Positions 26,811 through 35,369 are shown, counted from the first letter of the stretch. The stretch: 64,000 nucleotides of DNA from Anaerolineales bacterium (GCA_020634855.1 JACKAU010000008.1:310001-374000), one strand, 5' to 3'. Notes: generated by a model not told the origin, from the sequence alone. A program made the numbers and translations.

Positions 26811-29024
26811 TCACGTGCGTCGCCTGACCTCAATCACATTAGGCAACTGTTCTATAATGGCCAGCACTCGGCTGAGTTGGTCAATGTTAGCAATATCCAG
26901 CGTTGCAAAAATATTGGCTTTTGACTCCTGTTTCTTAGTAACTACGTTGACCGTAGCCAAATTGATCTTTTCATTGGCCACCACCGAGGTAATGTCGTGC
27001 AGCAGACCGGGCCGATCAAATGCTTCAACCTGGATGTCGACCGGATAGGTAGTTCCCTCCTCGGTTCCCCAATCGACCTTAATCAGCCGTTCCGGGGCTT
27101 TCTCGCGCAGGCGCAGAACGTTGGGGCAGTCGCCGCGATGAATGGTCACACCACGACCTCGGGTGATATAGCCCAGAATTTCCGTGTCACCCGGAACAGG
27201 CCGGCAGCATTGCGCCAGGTTAGTTAACAAGTTACCCACACCCTGGACATGAATTCCCGTTGACATTTTCTGCGACGGAGCCGGGAGTGAGATCAGGTTG
27301 CGCCACTCCTCGGCGGCGTGAGGTTCATCAGCCACAATGACGCTATTGATGACGTTAACCATTTGGGGGGTACTGATATCATTGCGACCGATTGCCGCCA
27401 AGAAATCATCGACGCGATCATACTTAAAGGCATGAGCCAGCTTTTCAAAGCTAATCCCCGGAATACCCAACCGGCGGATTTCCCGCTCCAAAATAAACCG
27501 CCCGTCCGACAGGTTTTTCTCAAAATTTTGGTACTTAAACCAATAACGAACCTTCGATCTGGCCCTAGAGGTTTTAATGTAATTAAGATGAGGGTTAATC
27601 CAGTCTCGGCTGGGGCCGCCCCGTTTAGCGGTCAGGATTTCAACCTGATCGCCGTTTTTTAGCTGGTAGTTGAGCGGCACAATCCGACCGTTAACTTTGG
27701 CCCCCCGGCAGCGATGGCCGACCTCGGTATGGATATGGTAAGCGAAATCGATCGGCGTTGAGCCGAAGGGCAAATCAACCACGTCGCCGTCCGGGGTGAG
27801 AACGTGAACGCGATCCTGGAAGACTTCGGCTTTAACCTGATCGATGAACTCGCCGGCGTCGGACACATCCTCTTTCCACTCCATCAGCGAGCGCAGCCAA
27901 TTAATTTTGCGATCAAAGCTGGGATCAGATTTGGCCCCCTCTTTGTATCGCCAGTGCGCCGCCACCCCTAATTCCGCCTCCTGGTGCATCTCAAACGTTC
28001 TAATCTGAACCTCAAGGTTTTTGCCGCCCGGCCCGATCACGGCGGTGTGCAGCGAGCGATAAAGGTTATCTTTGGGTGCGGCAATATAATCATCAAACTC
28101 GCCCGGGATGGGCCGCCACAACGTATGCACAATCCCCAAGCTGGCGTAGCAGTCGGCCAATTCCAGCACCAGCACCCGCACCGCCCGGACATCGTATATT
28201 TGATCAAAATCGACGCCCTTACGCCGCATTTTGCGCCAAATACTGTAAATATGCTTAGGCCGGCCGGTCACATCGGCGTCGATCCCCCGATTGAGCAATT
28301 CTGTCTTGAGCGTCTCGGCCACCTCATTAATGTAACGCTCGCGATTAATACGCCGTTCATCCACCAATTGGGCAATCTGTTTATACAGCTCCGGCTCCAT
28401 ATAACGGAACGATAAATCCTCTAATTCCCATTTAATTTGCCATATGCCTAATCGGTTGGCCAATGGCGCAAAAATTTCCAATGTTTCTCTGGCAATGCGT
28501 TTGCGTTTTTGCTCCGGCAGATGGTGCAGCGTCCGCATGTTATGGGTTCGGTCGGCCAACTTGATTAAGACCACGCGCACATCATCGACCATCGCCAAGA
28601 ACATCTTGCGGAGACTCTCGGCCTGGGCCTGTTCTTTTTTACTCTTTTTAGACTGTCCCCGATACTCCTGAATCTGGCTCATTTTAGTGACGCCGTCAAC
28701 CAACTGGGCCACAGACGTGCCAAATTCGGCTTCGAGTTCCTGATAGGTAACCGGGGTGTCTTCTAGAACATCGTGCAGGAGCGCCGCGGCAATCGTTTCA
28801 TAATCCAGCCGCAAATCGGCCAAAATATTGGCTACCGATAACGAATGCTGAAAATATGGTTCACCGGAAGCTCGCGTTTGACCGTGGTGGGCTTGCTGAG
28901 CTACCTCGCAAGCCCGCCGAATAAACTCTATCTCTGAATTTGAACGTCCACCAGAAATAGATTGAAGCCAACTCTCAAACTGTATGGCGTCTTCGGTTGT
29001 AATTTCAGACTTTACAGCAACCAT
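26811..29024 (-). CDS. rel: Bifunctional (p)ppGpp synthetase/hydrolase (Rel/SpoT)
   Basis: 737 residues, normal for long RSH proteins. The HD hydrolase domain is intact (H60 region YFQHS, HD84-85 and ED88-89 in LLHDVLEDT). The synthetase domain has GRPKHIYSIWRKM, YDVRAVRVLV and PKDNLYRSLHTAV. TGS (about 405-465, VHVLTPDGDVVDLP) and a C-terminal ACT domain (660-737, RPGLLHDITSVVA) follow. It makes and degrades the stringent alarmone under starvation. Start ATG 29024 is preferred over 29153: GGAG lies 9 nt upstream, the extra 43 residues are atypical, and a candidate promoter lies between the two. Monocistronic. Confidence 0.93.
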   Translation of the reverse strand: MVAVKSEITTEDAIQFESWLQSISGGRSNSEIEFIRRACEVAQQAHHGQTRASGEPYFQHSLSVANILADLRLDYETIAAALLHDVLEDTPVTYQELEAEFGTSVAQLVDGVTKMSQIQEYRGQSKKSKKEQAQAESLRKMFLAMVDDVRVVLIKLADRTHNMRTLHHLPEQKRKRIARETLEIFAPLANRLGIWQIKWELEDLSFRYMEPELYKQIAQLVDERRINRERYINEVAETLKTELLNRGIDADVTGRPKHIYSIWRKMRRKGVDFDQIYDVRAVRVLVLELADCYASLGIVHTLWRPIPGEFDDYIAAPKDNLYRSLHTAVIGPGGKNLEVQIRTFEMHQEAELGVAAHWRYKEGAKSDPSFDRKINWLRSLMEWKEDVSDAGEFIDQVKAEVFQDRVHVLTPDGDVVDLPFGSTPIDFAYHIHTEVGHRCRGAKVNGRIVPLNYQLKNGDQVEILTAKRGGPSRDWINPHLNYIKTSRARSKVRYWFKYQNFEKNLSDGRFILEREIRRLGIPGISFEKLAHAFKYDRVDDFLAAIGRNDISTPQMVNVINSVIVADEPHAAEEWRNLISLPAPSQKMSTGIHVQGVGNLLTNLAQCCRPVPGDTEILGYITRGRGVTIHRGDCPNVLRLREKAPERLIKVDWGTEEGTTYPVDIQVEAFDRPGLLHDITSVVANEKINLATVNVVTKKQESKANIFATLDIANIDQLSRVLAIIEQLPNVIEVRRRT

Positions 29025-29113
29025 ATCTGACTTCTCCGTCCTTTTGGCGGGGACAATTCCGCGTTGGATTGTGGCAGGTGAATGTAAAAAATCGGGTAGA
29101 TAAACGTATAGTA

Positions 29114-29142
29114 AGTATACTCTATAGACCCTAATCGAGCAA
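29114..29142 (-). promoter_or_regulatory. Candidate rel promoter
   Basis: On the minus strand: TTGCTC (29142-29137), 17-bp spacer, TATACT (29119-29114, five of six). Transcription would begin about 80 nt before the ATG at 29024 and would exclude the longer frame starting at 29153. Confidence 0.4.
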
Positions 29143-29341
29143 TGAAAAATCAACGGAAATTTTCTAATTATTTTCTAATTAAGTTCAAATCCAATTCTGA
29201 GTAATGTATGTTAATCTAATTTCGGCTCAGTTTTATAACAAAACCCTGTCTCCACAAATTTGAATACCACCTTCAGCCAAAATCCCTTAATTGTCACCTA
29301 GCACCTTATCAACCGATACGCGTTTCGTTAGGAAAATTAAA

Positions 29342-29380
29342 TAAAGGCACAGAGATGCTTATTTTACCTCTGTGCCTTTA
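29342..29380. repeat. Stem-loop in the rel/kinase interval
   Basis: Perfect 13-bp arms, TAAAGGCACAGAG and CTCTGTGCCTTTA, around a 13-nt loop. It lies upstream of both divergent genes, so it is not an ordinary end-of-operon terminator. It could be a repeat, an operator, or an attenuator in the leader of the gene at 29466. Confidence 0.6.
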
Positions 29381-29465
29381 AGTTTTGAGCTGGTACCACA
29401 GTTCATTCCAAATAACAATTTAAGATCGAAGCTTTCACGACCTAATTGGAGAGGAACAATAAGAA

Positions 29466-30905
29466 GTGGAACTTACATCGGTGTACCTTACTGAAGAGTT
29501 GGCCGGGCTGCGTCAGCGGGTGGCTGATCTGGAAGCCTCCGAAGCAGAATGCCGGAGTATTGAAGCCGAACTCAGGGAACGCGCCTACCAGCAGGCCATG
29601 ATCGCCAAGTTGGGCCAGCGAGTGTTGGCCGGCGGCGACTTTGATCCTTTGCTTGACGAAATTACCGTTCTTGTCACCCAGACCCTCAAAGTTGATTATT
29701 GCCAAATTCTCGAACTTCATCCTGATCGTGACCTGTTACGCCTGCGAGCCGGATCAGGCTGGCCGGCGGCGTTGATCGGCCAGGCCACCATCAAAGCCGA
29801 CCCGACCACTCATCTAGGCTACACCCTCTTCTCCAGCAAGCCGATTATTATCGAAGACCTGCGCACCGACCCCCGTTTTAATGAATCGGGCCAACTTTTT
29901 CAGCATAAACTTGTCAGCGGTGTTAGCGTCATTGTCGACGGTGAACAATGGCCGTTTGGCGTACTTAGTGTTCATACCGCTCACAAACGAAAATTTACTC
30001 AGGATGATATTTACTTTCTGCAAGCCGTCGCCAATATTCTGGGGACAACCGCCGATCACCGCCGCACGCAATTGGCCTTGCAAGAAGCCCACGATAAACT
30101 GGAACAGCGCGTCAAAGAGCGCACCGCCGATTTGCAAGCCGCCAACGAAGAACTCAGAAACTTTGCTTACATCATTTCCCACGACTTACGAGCGCCGCTG
30201 GTCAATATTAAAGGCTTTGCCGGTGAACTCGATTATAGTCTGGAAATGCTCCGCGCCTCACTCGATCACGTTCTTCCCCAACTTGATGACGCTCACCAAG
30301 CCGACCTCACCACCGCCATTCATCAAGATATTCCGGAAGCCCTCGATTTCATCAACAGCTCCGTCAGCCGTATGAACAGCCTGATCAATGCCATTCTAAA
30401 ACTATCGCGCCTGGGCCGCCGCGAGCTGCTGTCTGAAGCCATCGATATGACCGATCTTGTCCAGGACACACTCAACTCGCTGGCCCACCAGATCGAGCAG
30501 ACGGAAACGGAGGTCACCTTAGCCCCACTGCCCCAAGTCGTGGCCGACCGCACCTCGATGGAGCAAATTATGGGCAACTTGCTAGCCAACGCCCTCAACT
30601 ATCTCACGCCCACTCGCCCCGGCCGGATTGAAATTAGCGCCCAGATCACCCCTAAGACCGTCACCTTTCGAATTTCTGATAACGGGCGCGGCATTGCTCA
30701 AGATGATCTGCCTAAAATCTTTGACATTTTTCGACGGGCCGGCCGGCAAGACGTGCCAGGCGAGGGCATGGGGCTGGCCTACGTGCGTACGCTGGTGCGC
30801 CGTCACGGCGGCCAGATCTACTGCGAATCGGAGTTGGAGGTGGGTTCGACCTTTATCTTTGCCATTGCCCGTAATCTAGCCGAGGAGCTTGAAAATGACC
30901 GCTAA
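29466..30905 (+). CDS. GAF-domain histidine kinase (Cph1-like H-box)
   Basis: 479 residues from a GTG start (GGAGAGG 11 nt upstream). Short coiled coil, one GAF domain (about 45-200), a heptad-rich linker, HisKA with His239 in IISHDLRAPL (the form common in cyanobacterial phytochrome Cph1-type kinases), and HATPase_c with NALNYLTPTRPG and GEGMGLAYV. There is no PHY domain and no clear bilin-attachment Cys-His motif, so light sensing is not supported. Its end overlaps the start of an Rcp1-like receiver gene by 11 bp, making that the likely partner. Confidence 0.88.
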   Translation: MELTSVYLTEELAGLRQRVADLEASEAECRSIEAELRERAYQQAMIAKLGQRVLAGGDFDPLLDEITVLVTQTLKVDYCQILELHPDRDLLRLRAGSGWPAALIGQATIKADPTTHLGYTLFSSKPIIIEDLRTDPRFNESGQLFQHKLVSGVSVIVDGEQWPFGVLSVHTAHKRKFTQDDIYFLQAVANILGTTADHRRTQLALQEAHDKLEQRVKERTADLQAANEELRNFAYIISHDLRAPLVNIKGFAGELDYSLEMLRASLDHVLPQLDDAHQADLTTAIHQDIPEALDFINSSVSRMNSLINAILKLSRLGRRELLSEAIDMTDLVQDTLNSLAHQIEQTETEVTLAPLPQVVADRTSMEQIMGNLLANALNYLTPTRPGRIEISAQITPKTVTFRISDNGRGIAQDDLPKIFDIFRRAGRQDVPGEGMGLAYVRTLVRRHGGQIYCESELEVGSTFIFAIARNLAEELENDR

Positions 30906-31344
30906 CATGCAAGCTGTCACCATTCTTCTGGTTGAAGACGATCCCGGTCATGCCCGGCTCATTGAAAAAAACCTGCGGCGCGCCAATATTACCAATCAAA
31001 TTATGCAAGTTAGCGATGGACAGCAAGCCCTCGACTACCTCTTTAAAGAAGGCCGTTACGCCGGCAGCCCGCATGATCCCCCGCTGTTGGTACTGCTCGA
31101 TCTCAATTTACCCGTACTCAACGGCTATCAAGTTCTCAAACGGATGAAAGAAGCCCCCAACACCAAACGCATCCCGGTAATTATGTTGACCACCACCGAT
31201 GATACCAGAGAAATTTCCAAATGTTACGATTTGGGCTGTAACGTTTACATCACCAAACCGGTCGATTACCAGCATTTCTCAGATGCTATTCGCAAGATCG
31301 GCCTGTTTCTATCAGTGGTTAGTATTCCAGGCGGAGGGTATTAG
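30895..31344 (+). CDS. Rcp1-like single-domain response regulator
   Basis: 149 residues, a lone REC domain. The acidic pocket EDD is at 14-16, the phosphoacceptor is Asp69 (VLLDLNLPVLNGY), with a Thr-Thr switch (MLTTTDD) and the Lys of ITKPVDY. The long loop before the active site (LFKEGRYAGSPHDPP) is typical of Rcp1, the receiver partner of Cph1. The ATG at 30895 has GAGGAG upstream and lies inside the preceding kinase gene. With no output domain it probably works by protein contact or passes phosphate to another kinase or HPt protein. Confidence 0.9.
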   Translation: MTANMQAVTILLVEDDPGHARLIEKNLRRANITNQIMQVSDGQQALDYLFKEGRYAGSPHDPPLLVLLDLNLPVLNGYQVLKRMKEAPNTKRIPVIMLTTTDDTREISKCYDLGCNVYITKPVDYQHFSDAIRKIGLFLSVVSIPGGGY

Positions 31345-31346
31345 TT

Positions 31347-33035
31347 ATGCCAACCTCAAACGCGATCCGAATTCTATATATGGAAGATGATGCCGGCCTG
31401 GCCCGCCTCTTCAAAAAAAAGTTGGAACGAGCCGGCTTTTCCATCGACCTCGCTCCCGACGGCGAAACCGGTCTAATCATGGCCGCTGCCGCCCGCTATG
31501 ACGTAATCGCGGTCGATCAAAATATGCCGGTTTACGATGGCCTGGCGATCATTCGCCGACTGGCCGATCGGGGGCCGCTGCCGCCAACCATTATGATTAC
31601 CGGCAGCGGCAACGAGCAGATCGCCATCGAGGCCATGAAATTGGGCGCCAGCGACTATATTGTCAAAGACGGCGACGGGCGCTACCTGGAACTGCTGCCG
31701 ACGGTGATCGAGCAGGTGCTGGTCAAAGAACGGCTCATCCGAGAACGTCACGAGGCCATCCTGAGTCTGCAACAAGTCAACCGAAATCTGTCTTTACTCA
31801 ATAGGGTCGGCCAGGAACTTACGGCCTCACTGGATTTACAGAAAATCGCGACCACGCTGCTGCAAGCAGTGACCGAAACGATTGGGGCCGAAGGCAGTTC
31901 CGTCTGGTTAAAAACAGACCGGCCGGAAAAGGGCCTTATTTGCCAAGCTGCTTATCACCGCTCCCACCCCACCACCCCCATCAAACTGCACCTACGACCC
32001 GGCCAGGGCATCGCCGGCTGGGTTTCCGAACAAGGCCAAAGCGTCACCATCACCAGCGCGACTGACGATCCCCGCTTCGCGCCGGAAATCGACCGCGAAA
32101 CCAAATGCCATACTGAATCGTTGCTGGCCGTCCCCATCAGCGCACGCGGCACAGTCATTGGCACATTAGAAGTGATCAACAAAATCGGCGGGTGTTTCAA
32201 CGCCGATGACCGCGCGCTGGTTGAAACCCTGGCTGCCTCAGCCGCTATCGCCATCGATAACGCGCGTCTGGTCGAAGCGCTCCGCCACCAGACCGCCGAA
32301 CTCCAGGCTCGTAACGAAGAGCTGGACGCCTTCGCCCACACCGTGGCTCACGACCTAAAGACTCCTCTGGGGCCGGTAATTGGTCTGGCTGATCTCCTCG
32401 CCAGATTCCGAGCAACAATGTCTGAGGAAGCAGTGAACGATTCGCTTGAGACCATTGCCCGCAGTAGCCACAAAATGGATGAAATCATCAATGAGTTGCT
32501 ACTGTTAGCCACCATCCGCGACACCGATATAGAAACCGAGATGCTCGATATGCTGAGTTTGGTGGCCGAAGTTCGGCAGCGGCTGGCCCACATTTTCGAT
32601 CAGAAACAGGTCCAAGTCATTCTCCCTGCCCACTGGCCGATGGCTATTGGCTATGGTCCCTGGATTGAAGAAGTATGGGCCAACTACCTCAGCAACGCCA
32701 TCAAGTATGGTGGGAACCCGCCTCGTGTTGAAATTGGCGGAAAACGTCAGACCAACGGGATGGTGCGTTATTGGGTACGCGATAATGGCGATGGCCTGAC
32801 CGCCGCAGAGCAGGCTCGCCTCTTTACCCCATTCACCCAGATAAAACGCACCAAAGCCGGAGGGCATGGTCTGGGGCTATCGATTGTTCATCGGATTATC
32901 GAAAAATTAGGAGGGGAGGTTGGCATCGAAAGCCGGGGGATTCCCGGTTTGGGGTGTACCTTCTATTTTACCTTACCCGCTGCGCCGGAACTCGTTTCAC
33001 TGGAACCACTTCAAGAGGCATTAACGGTCTATTAA
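31347..33035 (+). CDS. Receiver-GAF-histidine kinase
   Basis: 562 residues: N-terminal REC with Asp57 (VIAVDQNMPVYDG), coiled linker, GAF (about 150-310), HisKA with His335 in TVAHDLKTPLG, HATPase_c with NAIKYGGNPPRV and GGHGLGLSIV. It follows the Rcp1-like gene by 2 bp and completes a three-gene operon, so a relay from the first kinase through the receivers is plausible. Its last 15 bp overlap the convergent ArsR-type gene. Cytosolic; the signal is unknown. Confidence 0.87.
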   Translation: MPTSNAIRILYMEDDAGLARLFKKKLERAGFSIDLAPDGETGLIMAAAARYDVIAVDQNMPVYDGLAIIRRLADRGPLPPTIMITGSGNEQIAIEAMKLGASDYIVKDGDGRYLELLPTVIEQVLVKERLIRERHEAILSLQQVNRNLSLLNRVGQELTASLDLQKIATTLLQAVTETIGAEGSSVWLKTDRPEKGLICQAAYHRSHPTTPIKLHLRPGQGIAGWVSEQGQSVTITSATDDPRFAPEIDRETKCHTESLLAVPISARGTVIGTLEVINKIGGCFNADDRALVETLAASAAIAIDNARLVEALRHQTAELQARNEELDAFAHTVAHDLKTPLGPVIGLADLLARFRATMSEEAVNDSLETIARSSHKMDEIINELLLLATIRDTDIETEMLDMLSLVAEVRQRLAHIFDQKQVQVILPAHWPMAIGYGPWIEEVWANYLSNAIKYGGNPPRVEIGGKRQTNGMVRYWVRDNGDGLTAAEQARLFTPFTQIKRTKAGGHGLGLSIVHRIIEKLGGEVGIESRGIPGLGCTFYFTLPAAPELVSLEPLQEALTVY

Positions 33036-34088
33036 ATCTTGCTCCAAAAAATCCTTTAAGCCGCTAAACATGGCTTCGACGGCCTCAGAACGAGCCGCAT
33101 AATGGACTTTATGGCTCGCTTCCAAAGTTAGGTAAACCAGCCCGGCTAGTCGCAAAGCGCGAAGGTGATGGACCACTGTCGGCGCTCGCAGGCGCAAACG
33201 ACGCGCCAACTGGGCCGGGGTGAGGGGTTCGGCGCTCAGGTAGCGCAAAATTCGCAGACGAGTCGGATCGGCCAGCGCTTTTAAGGCGCGAAACAAGGCA
33301 TCAGGGACAACCTCACCGGGCACCAGCGAGGCATTGGCCGGACGCCCTCCAAACACGAACAGCATTTTTCCGGCTGAAACTCTCAAATCACAAATCAGAG
33401 GAGTGATCCAAAATGAGGGGACTAGCACTAACTCCGACACTTGAAGCTTGTCGCCAAATCGAAACCCCTCCGACAAAGCCTCGAGTAGTTCTAGAGTATC
33501 CAATTTTTCGGCCAACTGCCGGGCGCGCTCAACGGCGGCCTCAAGAGCCGGTCGGATCCGAATCTCCTCCTCGGCAAAAAAAACGTCGTGATAGGTCCGC
33601 AAGGCGTTCAAATACAAGTCCCCCGACTCAGCCAGGTTAGCCCAAATATCCAGCAGTCCATTTACTCGACTGACCGAATAATTGCGCTCCCGTAACGCCG
33701 ACCGCACCAATTTTTGTTCGACATTGGTCCAACTGCCTCGAACCGCAACGCCTTCCAGCACGGTTTGTACCTCCGCCGGCAGCCCTTCAGATAACAAAAG
33801 GATACGTATTCGCTTTTCCGGCGACAGCTCGGCCAGATGCTTTAGCGCGGTCGCACTATCTTTCGGCGCCGGCAAAGAATAGGCCCAAAGCATCGTGCCT
33901 TTGTAGAACGAACCCGTGTGCTGCAAAATCTCCCGCTCCGGGGCCGGTAGACGCGATCGAACGCCGGCGGCCCACGCACCACGCAGCCCAAACTCCTCCG
34001 GCCGGTGTAGCACTTCCAGGCTCATAAACAAATCGTAGGCGGTGCCTACGTCCCACAGCAATTTAGGGGGCGACTCGGTGCTAGACAT
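33021..34088 (-). CDS. ArsR-type winged-helix regulator with a large N-terminal domain
   Basis: About 355 residues. The C-terminal 80 are a clear ArsR-type winged helix: ALADPTRLRILRYLSAEPL, then LTPAQLARRLRLRAPTVVHH and HLRALRLAGLVYL. The N-terminal 260 residues are helical and do not resemble a named domain; they may sense a ligand or partner. No Cys metal-binding motif of the arsenic or cadmium sensors is seen. Start at ATG 34088; the frame extends upstream to 34142. It follows the small gene at 34170-34451 by 81 bp on the same strand, and the three palindromes at 34568-34623 are its likely operators. Confidence 0.75.
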   Translation of the reverse strand: MSSTESPPKLLWDVGTAYDLFMSLEVLHRPEEFGLRGAWAAGVRSRLPAPEREILQHTGSFYKGTMLWAYSLPAPKDSATALKHLAELSPEKRIRILLLSEGLPAEVQTVLEGVAVRGSWTNVEQKLVRSALRERNYSVSRVNGLLDIWANLAESGDLYLNALRTYHDVFFAEEEIRIRPALEAAVERARQLAEKLDTLELLEALSEGFRFGDKLQVSELVLVPSFWITPLICDLRVSAGKMLFVFGGRPANASLVPGEVVPDALFRALKALADPTRLRILRYLSAEPLTPAQLARRLRLRAPTVVHHLRALRLAGLVYLTLEASHKVHYAARSEAVEAMFSGLKDFLEQDLIDR

Positions 34089-34169
34089 AACCCCCATTGT
34101 ACCGATTTTTTCGATTGCGCCAAGAATCTGATGTCGCATCATGGAGTTTAGAGGATTAGAGTCGCCGAT

Positions 34170-34451
34170 TTATTTCTGAGATGAATAAACCTTCTCCATC
34201 CGTGGGTAACGCCCTTTTAACCACAACCCCCATAATATTAAGCGGTCGCCGATCTTAGCCGCTATTCGACTCGCCCTTCCATCCCTATTCTCCGAAAACT
34301 GTGTGGCTTGGCCGGTCATCAAGATAGGATTCTGCCCATCTTTCCAGCTTCCATCCCTATTCTCCGAAAACTGTGTGGCTTGGCGGGCCATTTCGGCTTC
34401 CTCTAGATATTTTTCTTGATAATAATCGACCATTTTCTCCCAGAGGTACAT
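34170..34451 (-). CDS. Small unknown protein with an internal in-frame repeat
   Basis: 93 residues, highly charged and helical, with no recognised family. The ATG at 34451 is chosen because AAGGAG sits 6 nt upstream; the frame remains open to 34514 without another SD. Two copies of QATQFSENRDG come from an exact 37-bp DNA repeat (34276-34312 and 34348-34384) with a 72-bp period, which preserves the frame. Removing one period would leave a 69-residue protein. It precedes the ArsR-type gene and is probably co-transcribed with it. Its role is unknown. Confidence 0.5.
   Translation of the reverse strand: MYLWEKMVDYYQEKYLEEAEMARQATQFSENRDGSWKDGQNPILMTGQATQFSENRDGRASRIAAKIGDRLILWGLWLKGRYPRMEKVYSSQK
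34276..34384. repeat. Exact 37-bp direct repeat inside the small gene
   Basis: Copies at 34276-34312 and 34348-34384 are identical, starting cttccatccctattctcc and ending gtgtggcttggc. They are separated by 35 unrelated bases. Confidence 0.95.
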
Positions 34452-34567
34452 CAGTCTCTCCTTCCGGGCCATTAAAATTTTTGCCGCATAAAAACCCAAT
34501 GAATTCCCATACACATCAGGCTGACCAAAACTGAGTTGAATAGGGGCTGTATCATCCCTTCATTCAA

Positions 34568-34623
34568 TTAGATATACATCTGTTTATTTAGATATATATC
34601 TATGATATTAGATTATCATCTAA
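34568..34623. promoter_or_regulatory. Three evenly spaced operator-like palindromes
   Basis: Boxes at 34568-34583, 34588-34603 and 34608-34623 all have the form TTAGAT-N4-ATCT plus two bases (GT, AT, AA). Their centres are exactly 20 bp apart, about two helical turns. The middle box contains a perfect 14-bp palindrome. The third overlaps the candidate promoter spacer and -10 region. Binding by the ArsR-type protein encoded downstream is the likely explanation. Confidence 0.75.
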
Positions 34624-34638
34624 CTAACGAGTTGTCAA
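34610..34638 (-). promoter_or_regulatory. Candidate promoter of the small-gene/ArsR operon
   Basis: Minus strand: perfect -35 TTGACA (34638-34633). The -10 is either GATAAT after 15 bp (34617-34612) or TAATCT after 17 bp (34615-34610). The third palindromic box lies across the -10 and spacer, the classic repressor position. Confidence 0.5.
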
Positions 34639-34867
34639 TAGGCAATTTCAGATAAAAACAAAACTACGAGGTCTACTCTGCGCTAAATAGTGGAAGGCGA
34701 CTATGCGCAAAATAGGGTTGTTTTGAAGACAAATTTAGACAGGGTTTACAAGATTAACAAGATTTTCTGACATAAATTTTAGAAATGTTGTTACCCCTGT
34801 TAATCCTGTCTGTTCCACGGTTAAATGTGGTACTACCGGCTTTTACGAAGCGGGCAAAATTTGGTAA

Positions 34868-34901
34868 TATATGTGTCCAAGCGATGTCTTGGACACATAT
34901 A
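34868..34901. promoter_or_regulatory. Perfect hairpin just before the VOC gene
   Basis: 14-bp arms TATATGTGTCCAAG and CTTGGACACATATA around a 6-nt loop, ending 28 bp before the ATG and about 12 bp before the SD. It could be an operator or a leader hairpin. Confidence 0.6.
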
Positions 34902-34929
34902 CCTTACCTATCAAAGGAGAAATAAATTA

Positions 34930-35316
34930 ATGAGGATTGAACACATTGCCTTCAATGTTGAAAATGCGGTTGAGTCAGCCAAATGGTACGCCGAAAATCT
35001 GGACATGACCATCGTGCGGGGTTCGGACGAGTCGCCCTACATTCACTTTTTGGCCGATGGAGAGAGGAGAACTGTTCTGGAATTTTACAGCAACCCGGCG
35101 GCCATTGTCCCGGACTATGCCGCGATGAATCCGCTCATTTTGCATATCGCCTTTTTAGTCGATGATATCGAAGCCACCCGCGCTAAAATGGTTGCCGCCG
35201 GCGGCACGGCTGTGGGTGACACCACCACCAACCCCAACGGCGATCAACTGGCAATTGTGCGCGACCCGTGGGGGCTGTCGGTGCAGTTGGTCACTCGCGC
35301 AGAACCCCTGTTGTAG
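34930..35316 (+). CDS. VOC (glyoxalase/bleomycin-resistance fold) family protein
   Basis: 128 residues with the paired beta-alpha-beta-beta-beta modules of the VOC superfamily: MRIEHIAFNVENAVESAKWY with metal-ligand His5, and LHIAFLVDDIEATRAKMVAAG in the second module, ending with DPWGLSVQLV. Start chosen at ATG 34930 (AAAGGAGA SD); the frame is open further upstream across the hairpin. Members are metal-dependent isomerases, dioxygenases or binding proteins; the substrate is unknown. Confidence 0.82.
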   Translation: MRIEHIAFNVENAVESAKWYAENLDMTIVRGSDESPYIHFLADGERRTVLEFYSNPAAIVPDYAAMNPLILHIAFLVDDIEATRAKMVAAGGTAVGDTTTNPNGDQLAIVRDPWGLSVQLVTRAEPLL

Positions 35317-35326
35317 GTACAGCCAA

Positions 35327-35369
35327 CTCACAAACCCTAAAGGTTTCAGAAACCTTTAGGGTTTGTGAG
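35327..35369. terminator. Fold-back terminator/palindrome between convergent genes
   Basis: 21-bp perfect arms (35327-35347 and 35349-35369) around a single A, core AAAGGTTTC/GAAACCTTT. It lies between the ends of the VOC and glcF genes and is followed by an ATTTTT run on the plus side. Its inner AGGTTT/AAACCT core matches the family B repeats near 62 kb. Confidence 0.65.

Larger units (their letters stand above)
29025..29465. other. Divergent regulatory interval between rel and the GAF kinase operon
   Basis: About 441 AT-rich bases without a supported gene. It holds a candidate rel promoter and a 13-bp-arm stem-loop; nothing else is recognised. Confidence 0.5.
34452..34929. other. Interval between the small gene and the VOC gene
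   Basis: 478 bp without a supported gene. It holds the operator-like boxes and promoter of the small-gene/ArsR operon, a degenerate segment at about 34740-34815 built from GTTTACAAGATTAACAAG-like and TGTTAATCCTGTCTG-like words, and a 14-bp-arm hairpin before the VOC gene. Confidence 0.6.

Noticed and set aside
29466..30905. Bacteriophytochrome assignment for the GAF kinase
   Set aside because: The H-box and partner are Cph1-like, but no PHY domain or bilin-attachment motif is present.
33021..34088. Arsenic-responsive ArsR
   Set aside because: The winged helix is clear, but no metal-binding cysteine motif is visible and no ars genes are nearby.
35327..35369. Pure rho-independent terminator
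   Set aside because: Only partly rejected: the single-base loop and shared core with repeats near 62 kb suggest that it is a repeat serving as a terminator.
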